57,349 bases of DNA from DASPMP01 sp035758925 (GTDB lineage Bacteria; Gemmatimonadota; Gemmatimonadetes; Gemmatimonadales; Gemmatimonadaceae), in the NCBI GenBank assembly GCA_035758925.1, contig DASTVV010000005.1, forward strand, positions 1-57,349, given 5' to 3'. How positions within the stretch are numbered: position 1 is the first letter of the stretch; each line of letters opens with the position of its first letter. The translations under genes and the position numbers were made by a program. Below, piece after piece: positions 1-7,428 of the stretch. The notes under the pieces are model-generated. The model saw nothing but the letters and a program-made list of their open reading frames with translations. It made no database searches and was not told where the DNA came from.

Positions 1-711
1 AACGTCGTGCGCGGCGATCTCGGTCGGTCGTACATCACCAACCGGCCCATCTCGCGCGACATCCTCGAGCGCTTCCCCAAGACGCTCCAGCTCGCGCTTG
101 CCGCGATGCTGTTCGCGACCACCACCGGCATCACGCTCGGCGTGCTGTCCGCACGGAACCCCGGTGGATGGTCGGACAGGCTTGCGCTTGGCATCGCATA
201 TCTGGGAATCTCGTTTCCCGTCTACTGGGTGGGACTGCTGCTCATCCTGCTCTTTGCCGTCGCGTGGCATTTGCTTCCGCCGTCCGGCTATGGCAGCTGG
301 AAGTTCCTCATCCTTCCGGCGCTCGCGCTTGGCATGCGCTCCGTGGCGTTTCTCGCGCGCGTGACGCGCTCCGCGATGCTCGACTCGCTGAGTGCCGACT
401 ACGTGCGCACCGCAAGAGCGAAGGGGCTCTCGGAGCGCGCCGTCACGCTGCGACATGCGTTGCGGAACGCCTTGATTCCGATCATCACGGTCCTCGGCCT
501 CGATTTTGGCGCGTATCTCACCGGCTCGATTCTCACCGAGACGGTGTTTTCGTGGCCGGGACTGGGGCGCTATGTCGTGAACGCGATCGCCCGCCGCGAC
601 CTGCCCGCGATCCAGGGCGCTGTGCTGTTTTTGTCAGCGGTCTTTGTATTGGTGAATCTTCTCGCCGATCTGGCTTACGCTAAGGCAGACCCTCGGGTCG
701 CCTATCGATAG
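1..711 (+). CDS. Peptide/nickel-type ABC transporter permease, DppB/OppB family (5' partial)
   Basis: Inner-membrane permease subunit of an oligopeptide-type ABC importer. The frame is open at base 1 and reads into the family's GDLGRS sequence at once, so roughly the first 80 residues lie outside the window. Several hydrophobic membrane segments are visible. The cytoplasmic EAA-type loop (ADYVRTARAKGLSE followed by HALRNALIPI) contacts the ATPase. The C-terminus (ETVFSWPGLGRY, then ADPRVAYR) is typical of DppB. A DppC partner would normally follow, but the next gene is unrelated, so the rest of the transporter is presumably upstream or elsewhere. The GTG at base 7 is internal and not a start. 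Substrate cannot be told from sequence. Confidence 0.9.
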   Translation, partial: NVVRGDLGRSYITNRPISRDILERFPKTLQLALAAMLFATTTGITLGVLSARNPGGWSDRLALGIAYLGISFPVYWVGLLLILLFAVAWHLLPPSGYGSWKFLILPALALGMRSVAFLARVTRSAMLDSLSADYVRTARAKGLSERAVTLRHALRNALIPIITVLGLDFGAYLTGSILTETVFSWPGLGRYVVNAIARRDLPAIQGAVLFLSAVFVLVNLLADLAYAKADPRVAYR

Positions 712-774
712 GGGGACCGGGGACAGAGGACGGGGGACAGGGGCAACTGACTGGGGAACGGATGAGGGGAAAGG
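712..774 (+). repeat. G-rich dispersed repeat, family A, copy 1
   Basis: Runs of four to five G separated by short AC-rich linkers lead into the core GGGCAACTGACTGGG at 741-755. The same 15-mer occurs at 24597-24611, 25051-25065 (complement) and 34349-34363 (complement). This copy fills the whole spacer between the permease and the MazG-like gene, and its 3' end (GGGGAAAGGT) supplies that gene's ribosome binding site. The G-runs could form a quadruplex in DNA or mRNA. Confidence 0.8.
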
Positions 775-775
775 T

Positions 776-1120
776 ATGACACTCGACGAATTCGAAGCCG
801 CGGCATCGAGAACGAAGAATCCCAAGCTCTCTGATCGCGAGCGCCTGCTCGACGCGGCGGCGGGATTGGCGGAAGAGTCGGGCGAGATCGTCGGACTCGT
901 TCGCAAGCACCTTTTCCAGTCCCACCCTTTGGATCGCGACAAGTTGCAGAAGGAGCTCGGAGACGCGCTGTGGTGCCTCGCGATCACCGCGCAGAGCGCG
1001 GGCCTCAGCCTCGAGCAGGTTGCGGCGGCAAATGTCGCGAAGCTCCGCGCCCGCTATCCCGAGGGGTACACCGATGACAAAAGCGTGAACCGGACGAGCG
1101 ACGGGCCGGATCGCCGGTAG
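776..1120 (+). CDS. MazG-like nucleotide pyrophosphohydrolase family protein
   Basis: Small all-alpha protein of 114 aa resembling the MazG nucleotide pyrophosphohydrolase fold, which hydrolyses (d)NTPs to the monophosphate and PPi in the cytoplasm. The metal-binding signature is visible: an EESGE helix near residues 33-37 and, about 30 residues on, ELGD leading into ALWCLA near residues 60-70. The tail carries KLRARYPEGY, common in single-domain MazG-like proteins. Length fits a one-domain member rather than full MazG of about 260 aa. The ATG follows GGGGAAAGGT, whose bases belong to repeat A. It converges with the reductase gene. Substrate preference is unknown. Confidence 0.8.
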   Translation: MTLDEFEAAASRTKNPKLSDRERLLDAAAGLAEESGEIVGLVRKHLFQSHPLDRDKLQKELGDALWCLAITAQSAGLSLEQVAAANVAKLRARYPEGYTDDKSVNRTSDGPDRR

Positions 1121-1207
1121 CAGATCGAGAGATGCGACCACGCGGCCCTCGCGGGTACCGCTCGGCGGTAGTGAAGTACAGGTGCTGTTGTGGCAATCGA
1201 GCGCTCG

Positions 1208-1378
1208 GAGGAGTGAAGGGCGGGAGCGCTCGGAGCGGAACGTCTGCGCCGGACCGGGTGCCCGCCGCAGGCGGGCGGGCCGAGCGCAGCCAGCGAGAGC
1301 GTGTTCCGCGAGGGCGCTCCTGCCCTTCACTCCTCAACGGCGTGTTCCGCGAGGGCGCTCCCGCCCTTCACTCCTCAA
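1208..1378. repeat. Repeat family C: two direct copies plus one inverted copy, with GC hairpin
   Basis: Two 38-base near-identical copies at 1300-1337 and 1341-1378 share GTTCCGCGAGGGCGCTCC and CCCTTCACTCCTC. An inverted, diverged copy lies at 1208-1242. Between them sits a GC-rich hairpin near 1259-1280 (CCCGCC pairing with GGCGGG). The block fills the spacer between two convergent genes and could fold into a long stem, perhaps ending both transcripts. No U-tract is present. Confidence 0.7.
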
Positions 1379-1406
1379 ACTGTGATCAAAGCCCGACGAG
1401 CAGAGC

Positions 1407-2429
1407 TCAGTCGTCCTTCTGCCCGAACACCGCCATGTTCGAACTATGCCCCGGAGCCACTTTCTTTTCCGGGTAAATCCAGTGCACGGCCTGGTTCACA
1501 GCGATCGCGGCCTCGCTGAACCCCGTTGCAATCAGCTTGAGCTTTCCGGGATACGTCGTGACGTCGCCCGCCGCGTAGATGCCCGGCTGGCCCGTCTCCA
1601 TCTGACTGTTCACCACGATCTCGTCCTTCACGAGCGTCAGGCCCCACTGCGTCAGCACTCCCATGTCGCTCACGAAGCCGAGCATCGGCAGCACGACGTC
1701 GGCCTCGATCTCACGCGTCGACTTCGCCTTCACGTCGCGCAGCACGAGGTGCGAGAACTCCTCGCCGTTGACCTTGCAGAGGATGTCGTGCAGCTCGTGA
1801 AACGTGTACATCGACGCGCGACCGGACTCGACCGCCGCGCGATACTCGTTCACGGTCGCGTCGTGCGCCCGAAAGCGGTCGGTTCGATGTACCAGCGCGA
1901 CGCTCGTGGCTCGCGGAAGGAGCTGGACGGCCCAGTCGAACGCCGTGTCGCCGCCACCGATGATCACCACGCGCTTGCCGCGGAACACCTCGGGGTCCGT
2001 CACGATGTCGAAGACTCCCCGACCATACCACGGCTCCGCGCACGGCTGAGGCAGCTTGCGCGGAGAAAACGCGCCGATGCCCGCCGCAATCACCAGGGAG
2101 CGCGACGGAAAACGATCCGTTTCGGTGACCAGGACGAAGTGATCGCCGTCCTTCTCAAGGCCGGTCACACGTTGGCCAAGGTGCATTGTGCCCGCGAATC
2201 GCTGGGTTTGCTCGACGAGCGCGCGAACGAGGTCCTTGGCAAGTATCTGCGGAAAGCCGGCGACGTCGAAAATGAACTTCTCCGGATACAACGCCGTCAG
2301 CTGTCCACCCGCTTCCGGGAGCGCATCCACAATTCTCGAGGAAACCTGGCGCATGCCGGCATAGAACTGCGCGAACAGGCCCGTGGGCCCGCCACCGATG
2401 ATCGTGATGTCGCGGATGTCGTGAAGCAT
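1407..2429 (-). CDS. Thioredoxin-reductase-like ferredoxin--NADP(+) reductase
   Basis: FAD- and NAD(P)-dependent flavoprotein of 340 aa. The FAD Rossmann motif GGGPTG is at residues 12-17 and the NADP motif GGGDTA at 158-163, followed by HRTDRFRA. The C-terminal FAD site appears as GIYAAGDV. The redox CxxC of thioredoxin reductase is absent, which places it with the YumC/Chlorobaculum type of ferredoxin-NADP reductase, in line with its length. Such enzymes pass electrons between NADPH and ferredoxin or flavodoxin in the cytoplasm. It is divergent from the kinase gene, 72 bp away. Reductase class is secure; the exact electron partner is not. Confidence 0.88.
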   Translation of the reverse strand: MLHDIRDITIIGGGPTGLFAQFYAGMRQVSSRIVDALPEAGGQLTALYPEKFIFDVAGFPQILAKDLVRALVEQTQRFAGTMHLGQRVTGLEKDGDHFVLVTETDRFPSRSLVIAAGIGAFSPRKLPQPCAEPWYGRGVFDIVTDPEVFRGKRVVIIGGGDTAFDWAVQLLPRATSVALVHRTDRFRAHDATVNEYRAAVESGRASMYTFHELHDILCKVNGEEFSHLVLRDVKAKSTREIEADVVLPMLGFVSDMGVLTQWGLTLVKDEIVVNSQMETGQPGIYAAGDVTTYPGKLKLIATGFSEAAIAVNQAVHWIYPEKKVAPGHSSNMAVFGQKDD

Positions 2430-2501
2430 CCACTAACGTTCGCGACCCTTCCTTCCTGATACAACCGCACCCTTCCCTTCCGGCACTCGCAGCACCTGAC
2501 C

Positions 2502-3539
2502 ATGGAAAACGAGAATACGGTCGAGTACAAAGGTGCCTTCCGCCTGGTGAACAAGGTCGCGGAGGGAGGGATGGCCACGGTGTACGAGGCCGAGCAACTC
2601 GGGCCGGAGGGATTCACCAAGCGCATCGCGCTCAAGGTGATTCACCCGCACTACGCCAAGCGCATGGAGTTCCTGCGTCTCTTCATCGACGAAGCCAAGC
2701 TCTCGGCGAACCTGATGCACGGGAACGTCGTGCAGATCTACCAGCTGGGCGAAGTGGGTGGCGAGTACTTCATTGCAATGGAGTTCATTCAGGGCCCCAC
2801 GCTTCGCAGCGTGATCGATCGCCATTACGAGCTGGGGACGCCGATTCCGGCGACGCTCGCGGCATATGTATGCAGTCGCGTCGCGCGCGCGCTCGACTTC
2901 GCCCACAACTTCGTCAGCCCGGCCGGCACACGGCTCGACATCGTCCATCGCGACGTGTCCCCCGGAAACGTGATGATCACGTGGGACGGACACATCAAGC
3001 TCGCCGACTTCGGCATCGCGAAAGCGCGCACGTCGTTCGATCCCGCGAGCGAGCAGAAGATGCGCATCGGCAAGAAGCATTACATGAGTCCCGAGCAGGT
3101 GCTCGGCTCGGGGGTCGACGGCAAGAGCGACGTGTTCTCCCTCGGCGTCGTGCTGTACGAGCTGCTCGCGCTGTCGCCGCTTTTTACCGAGGAGGAGACA
3201 TCGCTGCTGGTTGACGAAGTCGCGGTGCAGCCGCTGCCAAATCTCCGGTCACGGATCACCGATCTCGACAAGGGCCTCGAGACAATCCTGCTGATGTCGC
3301 TCCAGCGGACGCCCGCGCGTCGCGCGACCGCCGCGCAACTTTCAGCGGCGCTCGACGCCTGGATCATGGAGCAGAACGAGATCGGGTCACCGGATCGCCT
3401 GCAGGTGCACCTCTCACAGCTGTTTCCGGCAACGTATCAGCCATCGACACGCGTGGACCAGGAAACGTCGTTTCGAAACCTGCGCGGGGCGCTCAACCAG
3501 CGCGGCAGCAAGTCGATCTTTGAACGCCTATTCGGCTAG
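2502..3539 (+). CDS. Soluble serine/threonine protein kinase
   Basis: Hanks-type protein kinase of 345 aa. Visible catalytic elements are the glycine loop EGGMATV (21-27), the ATP lysine K45 in IALKV, E64 of helix C, the catalytic loop HRDVSPGNV (149-157), DFG at 169-171, and SPE at 196-198 in place of APE. The catalytic loop is of the kind common in myxobacterial and Gemmatimonadota kinases. There is no membrane segment and no PASTA or other sensor domain; about 60 residues follow the kinase core and end in FERLFG. It should phosphorylate cytoplasmic proteins; its targets are unknown. No clear Shine-Dalgarno precedes the ATG. Confidence 0.92.
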   Translation: MENENTVEYKGAFRLVNKVAEGGMATVYEAEQLGPEGFTKRIALKVIHPHYAKRMEFLRLFIDEAKLSANLMHGNVVQIYQLGEVGGEYFIAMEFIQGPTLRSVIDRHYELGTPIPATLAAYVCSRVARALDFAHNFVSPAGTRLDIVHRDVSPGNVMITWDGHIKLADFGIAKARTSFDPASEQKMRIGKKHYMSPEQVLGSGVDGKSDVFSLGVVLYELLALSPLFTEEETSLLVDEVAVQPLPNLRSRITDLDKGLETILLMSLQRTPARRATAAQLSAALDAWIMEQNEIGSPDRLQVHLSQLFPATYQPSTRVDQETSFRNLRGALNQRGSKSIFERLFG

Positions 3540-3544
3540 CCGTC

Positions 3545-3779
3545 ATGCGCCAGGCCTCAGCATTCGACATGCGCCATGCCTCAGCATACGTCATGCGCCA
3601 TGCCTCAGCACTCGTCATGCTCCTCGAGTCAACCCGACGCACGTCGAATCACGCATGCTGACGAATGGCGAATCACGCATGCTGACGAATGGCGAATCAC
3701 GTATGCTGACGAATGGCGAATCACGTATGCTGACGTATGGCGAATCACGCATGCTGACGAATGACGAACGACGTACGAC
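3545..3779. repeat. Repeat family B, locus 1: 24-bp units in two inverted arrays
   Basis: Three direct 24-bp units lie at 3545-3616 (ATGCGCCATGCCTCAGCAT then ACGTC). Five inverted units lie at 3646-3765 (GAATCACGCATGCTGACG then AATGGC), followed by a partial unit to 3779. The complement of the right unit matches the rotated left unit at 19 of 24 positions, sharing GCCAT and TCAGCAT. The arrays face each other across about 30 bases and could form a long cruciform or RNA hairpin. They occupy the entire spacer between the kinase and cobalamin adenosyltransferase genes. The repeat frames stay open only because 24 is divisible by three. Confidence 0.9.
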
Positions 3780-4322
3780 ATGAAGATCTATACGCGCACC
3801 GGCGACGCCGGCGACACCGGCCTCTTTGGCGGCGGCAGGGTCCCCAAGACCCATCCACGCGTGGAGGCGTATGGCGATGTGGACGAGCTCAACGCGTCCA
3901 TCGGATTGGCGCGCGCCATCGAGCTCATGCCGCGCGTCGACGAGGTGCTCGTGCCGGTGCAGCGGGACCTGTTCGCCATCGGGGCACTGCTCGCCACGCC
4001 GGACCGCGAGAAGATGAGGCGCCATCTCGAAAAGGCGAACGTCGACGAACAGCGCATCAAGGCCCTCGAGGAGGCCATCGACGACTGCGACCGGGAGCTG
4101 GAGCCGCTCAACGCGTTCATCGTCCCTGGTGGCACGCCCAAGGCCGCTGCTCTACACGTCGCGCGCACGGTCTGCCGTCGCGCGGAGCGCCGCGTGATTG
4201 CCCTGACTGAAGAGGAAATCCCGTCGATCGTGATCGTGTATCTCAACCGACTCTCCGATCTTCTCTTCACGCTCGCGCGCGTGGCCAACCGGAGAGCTGG
4301 CGCTGGCGAGGTGACGTGGTAG
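3780..4322 (+). CDS. pduO: ATP:cob(I)alamin adenosyltransferase, PduO type
   Basis: Transfers the adenosyl group of ATP to cob(I)alamin to make coenzyme B12. The 180-aa protein shows the ATP-binding N-terminus KIYTRTGDAGDTGLFGGG, the EAYGDVDELNA segment, the active-site stretch HVARTVCRRAER, and the C-terminal YLNRLSDLLF and RVANRRA. These are the family signatures, and the length is normal. Its stop codon overlaps the aroB GTG start by 7 bases, so the two are translationally coupled. The window also encodes a B12-dependent methionine synthase, although that enzyme uses methylcobalamin, so an adenosylcobalamin enzyme should exist elsewhere in the genome. Confidence 0.95.
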   Translation: MKIYTRTGDAGDTGLFGGGRVPKTHPRVEAYGDVDELNASIGLARAIELMPRVDEVLVPVQRDLFAIGALLATPDREKMRRHLEKANVDEQRIKALEEAIDDCDRELEPLNAFIVPGGTPKAAALHVARTVCRRAERRVIALTEEEIPSIVIVYLNRLSDLLFTLARVANRRAGAGEVTW

Positions 4323-5377
4323 CGCTGCCGTATCCGGTTACGGTGGCGGCGGGAGCTCTCGACAAGCTGCCGGAAATCGTGCGCGCCAGCGCACCGGCCA
4401 ATCGTGTCGCCGTGATCACGGACTCGGAGGTTGGTGCGCGCTACGGCGCGCGCGTCTCCAGCTCACTCGGTGGTGCCGAGGTTCTTACGATACCCGCGGG
4501 TGAGCAGCACAAGACGCGCGACACCTGGGCGCGACTGACCGACAATCTGCTCGGGCGCGGGTTTGTTCGCGACACAACCATCGTGGCGCTCGGCGGCGGA
4601 GTCGTCGGCGATCTGGCCGGGTTCGTCGCCGCCACGTACATGCGCGGTATCCCGTTCATCCAGGTGCCAACGACGCTCCTCGCCATGGTGGACGCCAGCG
4701 TCGGCGGCAAGACGGGAGTCGATACGCCAGTGGGGAAGAATCTCGTCGGCGCGTTTCATCAACCGGCGGCTGTCGTCATCGATCCGTTGGTGTTGGAGAC
4801 ACTCCCGATCGAGCATCTTCGCGGCGGGTTTGCCGAGATCGTGAAACACGGCGTCGTTGCCGACGCGACGTATTTCGAACGCGCCAGCTCGTTCGTGGAG
4901 CGGTGGCCGCTGCAAAGTTCCCAGGCGCTCGCCGATCTCACGGGCATCATCCACCGCAGTGTCGAGATCAAGGCGGACATCGTCGCGCGCGACGAGCGCG
5001 AGTCGGGACTGCGGCGCGTGCTCAACTTCGGCCACACCATCGGCCATGCCATCGAAGCGGCCACCGAGTTCGCGACGCTGCACGGTCAGGCCGTCGCGAT
5101 CGGCCTCGTGGCCGAAGCGCGGTTGGCGGAAAGAATCGGCGTGGCAACGACGGGGACCGCGCGCAGCATCGAACGCGCGTGCCGCGCCGCGGGGTTGCCC
5201 ACCAGCATGCCGCCGATTCCGGTGGATACGATCATCGGCTTCACGCGATCCGACAAGAAGGCGCGCGCCGGCCGCGTGGAGTACGCGCTGCCGCGTCGGA
5301 TCGGCGAGATGGCCGGCGAAGAGCACGGCTGGACCGTGCCCGTGGACGACAACACCGTGCGGGACGCGCTCGCATGA
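4316..5377 (+). CDS. aroB: 3-dehydroquinate synthase
   Basis: Second step of the shikimate pathway: converts DAHP to 3-dehydroquinate using NAD+ and a divalent metal. The protein is 353 aa. Recognisable segments are GGGVVGDLAGFVAATYMRGI (NAD site), VPTTLLAMVDASVGGKTG, KNLVGAFHQP, the metal-site region GGFAEIVKHG, and NFGHTIGHAIE. The GTG start at 4316 overlaps the adenosyltransferase stop, and the stop overlaps the next ATG (ATGA at 5374), so it sits in a tightly coupled three-gene run. Nothing in the sequence looks degenerate. Confidence 0.97.
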   Translation: MVALPYPVTVAAGALDKLPEIVRASAPANRVAVITDSEVGARYGARVSSSLGGAEVLTIPAGEQHKTRDTWARLTDNLLGRGFVRDTTIVALGGGVVGDLAGFVAATYMRGIPFIQVPTTLLAMVDASVGGKTGVDTPVGKNLVGAFHQPAAVVIDPLVLETLPIEHLRGGFAEIVKHGVVADATYFERASSFVERWPLQSSQALADLTGIIHRSVEIKADIVARDERESGLRRVLNFGHTIGHAIEAATEFATLHGQAVAIGLVAEARLAERIGVATTGTARSIERACRAAGLPTSMPPIPVDTIIGFTRSDKKARAGRVEYALPRRIGEMAGEEHGWTVPVDDNTVRDALA

Positions 5378-5949
5378 AACTCGGCGTCCGTTGCGCCCTG
5401 GCGCTCCCCTTCGCCCTGTCCGGATGCATCGACATCGATCCGGGACCGATCGTCATGTCGCCGATGGTGGTCGAAAGTCCGCTCGTGCTGAGCGGCGCCA
5501 TCGTGCAGGGAGCCTCGAAGCGCTGGTATCTCACTACGAGCGCTCCACCGCTCTACGGCGATCCCGTTCCGGTCGAGATCACCGCGTACTGTCTGACGCG
5601 AACGCAGACGCGGCGCGGTCGCTACGTGCGCGCTGGCATCGTCGCCACAGACCCGAAGCTGTTTCCCCTTTCGCGCTACCTCGAGCTGTACGTGGGACAG
5701 CGCTACATGGGGCGGTTTCTCATCGACGACACGGGCCTGAAGATCAAGGGCAACAAGATCGACGTCTGGATGCCGACCTGTCGCGAGGCACGCATCTTTG
5801 GTCGGCGCAAAGGCACGGCGGTACTGGTACCACGCGAGCCATCGCTGTCGCTCGCGGGGGGTGCCGTGCCGCCAGCGGCGACCGTGGCAGCCACCGGCGC
5901 CACCGGAACCACTGGACCAACAGGGGCAACGACGGCCGTAAAGCCGTAA
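5374..5949 (+). CDS. 3D-domain lipoprotein
   Basis: Predicted lipoprotein of 191 aa. A short hydrophobic signal ends in the lipobox LSGC with Cys18. The body resembles the 3D (Asp-Asp-Asp) domain of MltA and YocH/Sps proteins: ITAYC, then ATDPKLFP (Asp93), LIDDTG (Asp118/119) and KGNKIDVW (Asp130). In characterised proteins this double-psi barrel cleaves or binds peptidoglycan glycan. The tail (ATVAATGATGTTGPTGATT) is a collagen-like low-complexity run. It overlaps the aroB stop by four bases. A role in cell-wall turnover is inferred; the lytic domain normally accompanying 3D in MltA is absent. Confidence 0.8.
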   Translation: MKLGVRCALALPFALSGCIDIDPGPIVMSPMVVESPLVLSGAIVQGASKRWYLTTSAPPLYGDPVPVEITAYCLTRTQTRRGRYVRAGIVATDPKLFPLSRYLELYVGQRYMGRFLIDDTGLKIKGNKIDVWMPTCREARIFGRRKGTAVLVPREPSLSLAGGAVPPAATVAATGATGTTGPTGATTAVKP

Positions 5950-6004
5950 ACTGGACCTTGGCCCACGGTTTGCGCTTCGGCCGATCGCCACTCACGGGTC
6001 CGCC

Positions 6005-6184
6005 ATGTCCAGCTTCGCAACGTACGTCATAGGCTTCGTGGTTCTGATCGCCGGCCTGGCAATGGCCGCCTACCTACTGAACGTGCCCGCCGTCTGGGTT
6101 GCGGTAGGAGTAATAGTCGCGCTTGGTATCGGGGTCGTCACGGCCACCAGCCGCACAAAGTCCAAGGACCCCCCGGGGACGTAG
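6005..6184 (+). CDS. Small two-helix membrane protein
   Basis: Short ORF of 59 aa, starting MSSFATYVIGFVVLIAG and ending SRTKSKDPPGT. Two hydrophobic stretches (about residues 7-25 and 29-47) are separated by NVP, followed by a charged cytoplasmic-looking tail, so it reads as a small inner-membrane protein. It lies 55 bp after the lipoprotein gene on the same strand. I do not recognise a family. Support for it being real is the coherent hydrophobic pattern and its position between two genes; no clear Shine-Dalgarno is present. Confidence 0.55.
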   Translation: MSSFATYVIGFVVLIAGLAMAAYLLNVPAVWVAVGVIVALGIGVVTATSRTKSKDPPGT

Positions 6185-6225
6185 TGAAGTAACCTGCAAC
6201 GCCCTGTCAGACCAGCAGATAGCCG

Positions 6226-6244
6226 CTCAAATGCCCCATTTGAG
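6226..6244. promoter_or_regulatory. 8-bp inverted repeat upstream of the sigma factor promoter
   Basis: CTCAAATG and CATTTGAG are perfect complements around a CCC loop. It lies 25 bp before the likely -35 of the sigma factor gene. It could be an operator or a weak terminator for the upstream run; there is no U-tract after it. Confidence 0.4.
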
Positions 6245-6268
6245 GGTCATTGTGGCACAAATGCGACG

Positions 6269-6297
6269 TTGACGCTCTCAGCGACGGACATTATCCT
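6269..6297 (+). promoter_or_regulatory. Likely sigma-70 promoter for the sigma factor gene
   Basis: TTGACG at 6269-6274 and TATCCT at 6292-6297 with a 17-base spacer give a near-consensus housekeeping promoter. The leader to the ATG at 6413 would be about 110 bases. Confidence 0.55.
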
Positions 6298-6412
6298 GCG
6301 CGTCCCCCGGCCGGCGCTGGCCGGAGTGAGTGCTCCCTCCAAAGAATTTCCGTCCTGATTTGCGGGTACTGTCCCGCATCTGAATAGACCCGACAGGGTA
6401 GCGAGGGCGTGT

Positions 6413-7306
6413 ATGGAGCAAGTGACCGGCACACGGTCCCAAAGAGGGTATTTCCGTTCATCACCCTCTTCAGCGTTCGATCAGTATCTCCAGGACATCC
6501 AGAAGTTGCCACTGATCGACGACCCCGCCGAGGAACGCCGCCTCGCGCGAAGAGCACAGAAAGGTGACGAAAAAGCCGCCGAGCGGCTTGTCACGGCGAA
6601 CCTTCGATTCGTCATCTCGTACGTGAAGAAGTATCAGGGCCACGGACTCGATCTCGCCGAGCTGGTGGCGATCGGGAATGAAGGGCTGCTGAAGGCGGTG
6701 CGAAAGTTCGATCCGGACCAGGGAGTGAAGTTCATCTCGTACGCGGTGTGGTGGGTGCGCCAGGCAGTACTGAAGGCGCTGGCAGAACAGACCCGGTCGG
6801 TACGAATCCCACTCAATCAGAATTCGCAGTTGATCCGTCTCGCGCGCGCCGAGACGATCCTGGCTCAAGTCCTGAAGCGCGATCCCACCGAAAACGAAAT
6901 CAGCCGGTTGCTCGAGGAGCCGCCCGAGCAGATCCGAGCCGCGAAGCAGATGTCGGCCACCGAGATGTCCCTGGATGCGCCGATCGATCGATCCGACCGC
7001 GAAGCCTCCACCCTCGGAGAGCGTTTCTCCGGGGCCGACGGCGTCGAGATCGAAGAAAAGACCGACTACAAGCTGATGCGCGAGTTCATCGAGCGCGTCT
7101 TCCGCAAGTATCTCACGCCGCGCGAGCGAAAGATCCTGTCGCTCTACTACGGCCTCGAGGAGGGTTCGGAGGCCATGACGCTCGAGCGTATCGGCGAGCT
7201 CATGGGCGTGACTCGCGAACGTATCCGCCAGATCCGCGAGCGCGCCTTCGAGAAGTTGCGCGAGAGTCCCGACGGTCGGGCGCTCTGTGGATTCTGGGGT
7301 GCCTGA
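6413..7306 (+). CDS. sigA: RNA polymerase principal sigma factor, RpoD/SigA family (short form)
   Basis: Primary sigma-70-type factor of 297 aa. Region 1.2 is near residues 22-50 (FDQYLQDIQKLPLI). The core-binding region 2.1 and promoter-melting regions 2.2-2.4 run through NLRFVISYVKKYQGHGLDLA, GNEGLLKAVRKFDP and SYAVWWVRQAVLKALAEQ. Region 3 follows. Region 4.2 (LTPRERKILSLYYGLEEG, then ERIGELMGVTRERIRQI) carries the -35-binding helix-turn-helix. The acidic region 1.1 and the non-conserved insert of proteobacterial RpoD are absent, as in Bacteroidota and Gemmatimonadota sigma factors. A GAGGG precedes the ATG, and a strong terminator follows. Confidence 0.93.
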   Translation: MEQVTGTRSQRGYFRSSPSSAFDQYLQDIQKLPLIDDPAEERRLARRAQKGDEKAAERLVTANLRFVISYVKKYQGHGLDLAELVAIGNEGLLKAVRKFDPDQGVKFISYAVWWVRQAVLKALAEQTRSVRIPLNQNSQLIRLARAETILAQVLKRDPTENEISRLLEEPPEQIRAAKQMSATEMSLDAPIDRSDREASTLGERFSGADGVEIEEKTDYKLMREFIERVFRKYLTPRERKILSLYYGLEEGSEAMTLERIGELMGVTRERIRQIRERAFEKLRESPDGRALCGFWGA

Positions 7307-7336
7307 GGAGAGCAGCTCTCGCAGGGAGCGTTTCGG

Positions 7337-7376
7337 CCGGGGCCGCGAAGAGTTTCGCGGCCCCGGTTTCGTTTTT
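7337..7376 (+). terminator. Rho-independent terminator of the sigma factor gene
   Basis: A perfect 13-bp stem (CCGGGGCCGCGAA at 7337-7349, complement at 7354-7366) with loop GAGT is followed by TTTCGTTTTT. This is the clearest intrinsic terminator in the window, 30 bases after the stop codon. Confidence 0.92.
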
Positions 7377-7428
7377 CGCCGCTCCTCACAGACCAACGCA
7401 GAGAACTGCTTAGCACGGTACGTGCCTG

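Noticed and set aside
1446..2459. Long plus-strand ORF opposite the ferredoxin-NADP reductase
   Set aside because: Shadow of the minus-strand gene in high-GC sequence: arginine-rich, no domain, and it ends inside the divergent promoter region.
3545..3779. Family B array as a CRISPR array
   Set aside because: Units abut without unique spacers, units occur in both orientations, and no cas gene is present.
3520..3783. An 87-codon ORF with 8-residue repeats across the family B array
   Set aside because: The 24-bp period keeps every frame open, and similar repeat peptides appear on the other strand. It has no start context, and its beginning overlaps the kinase gene end.
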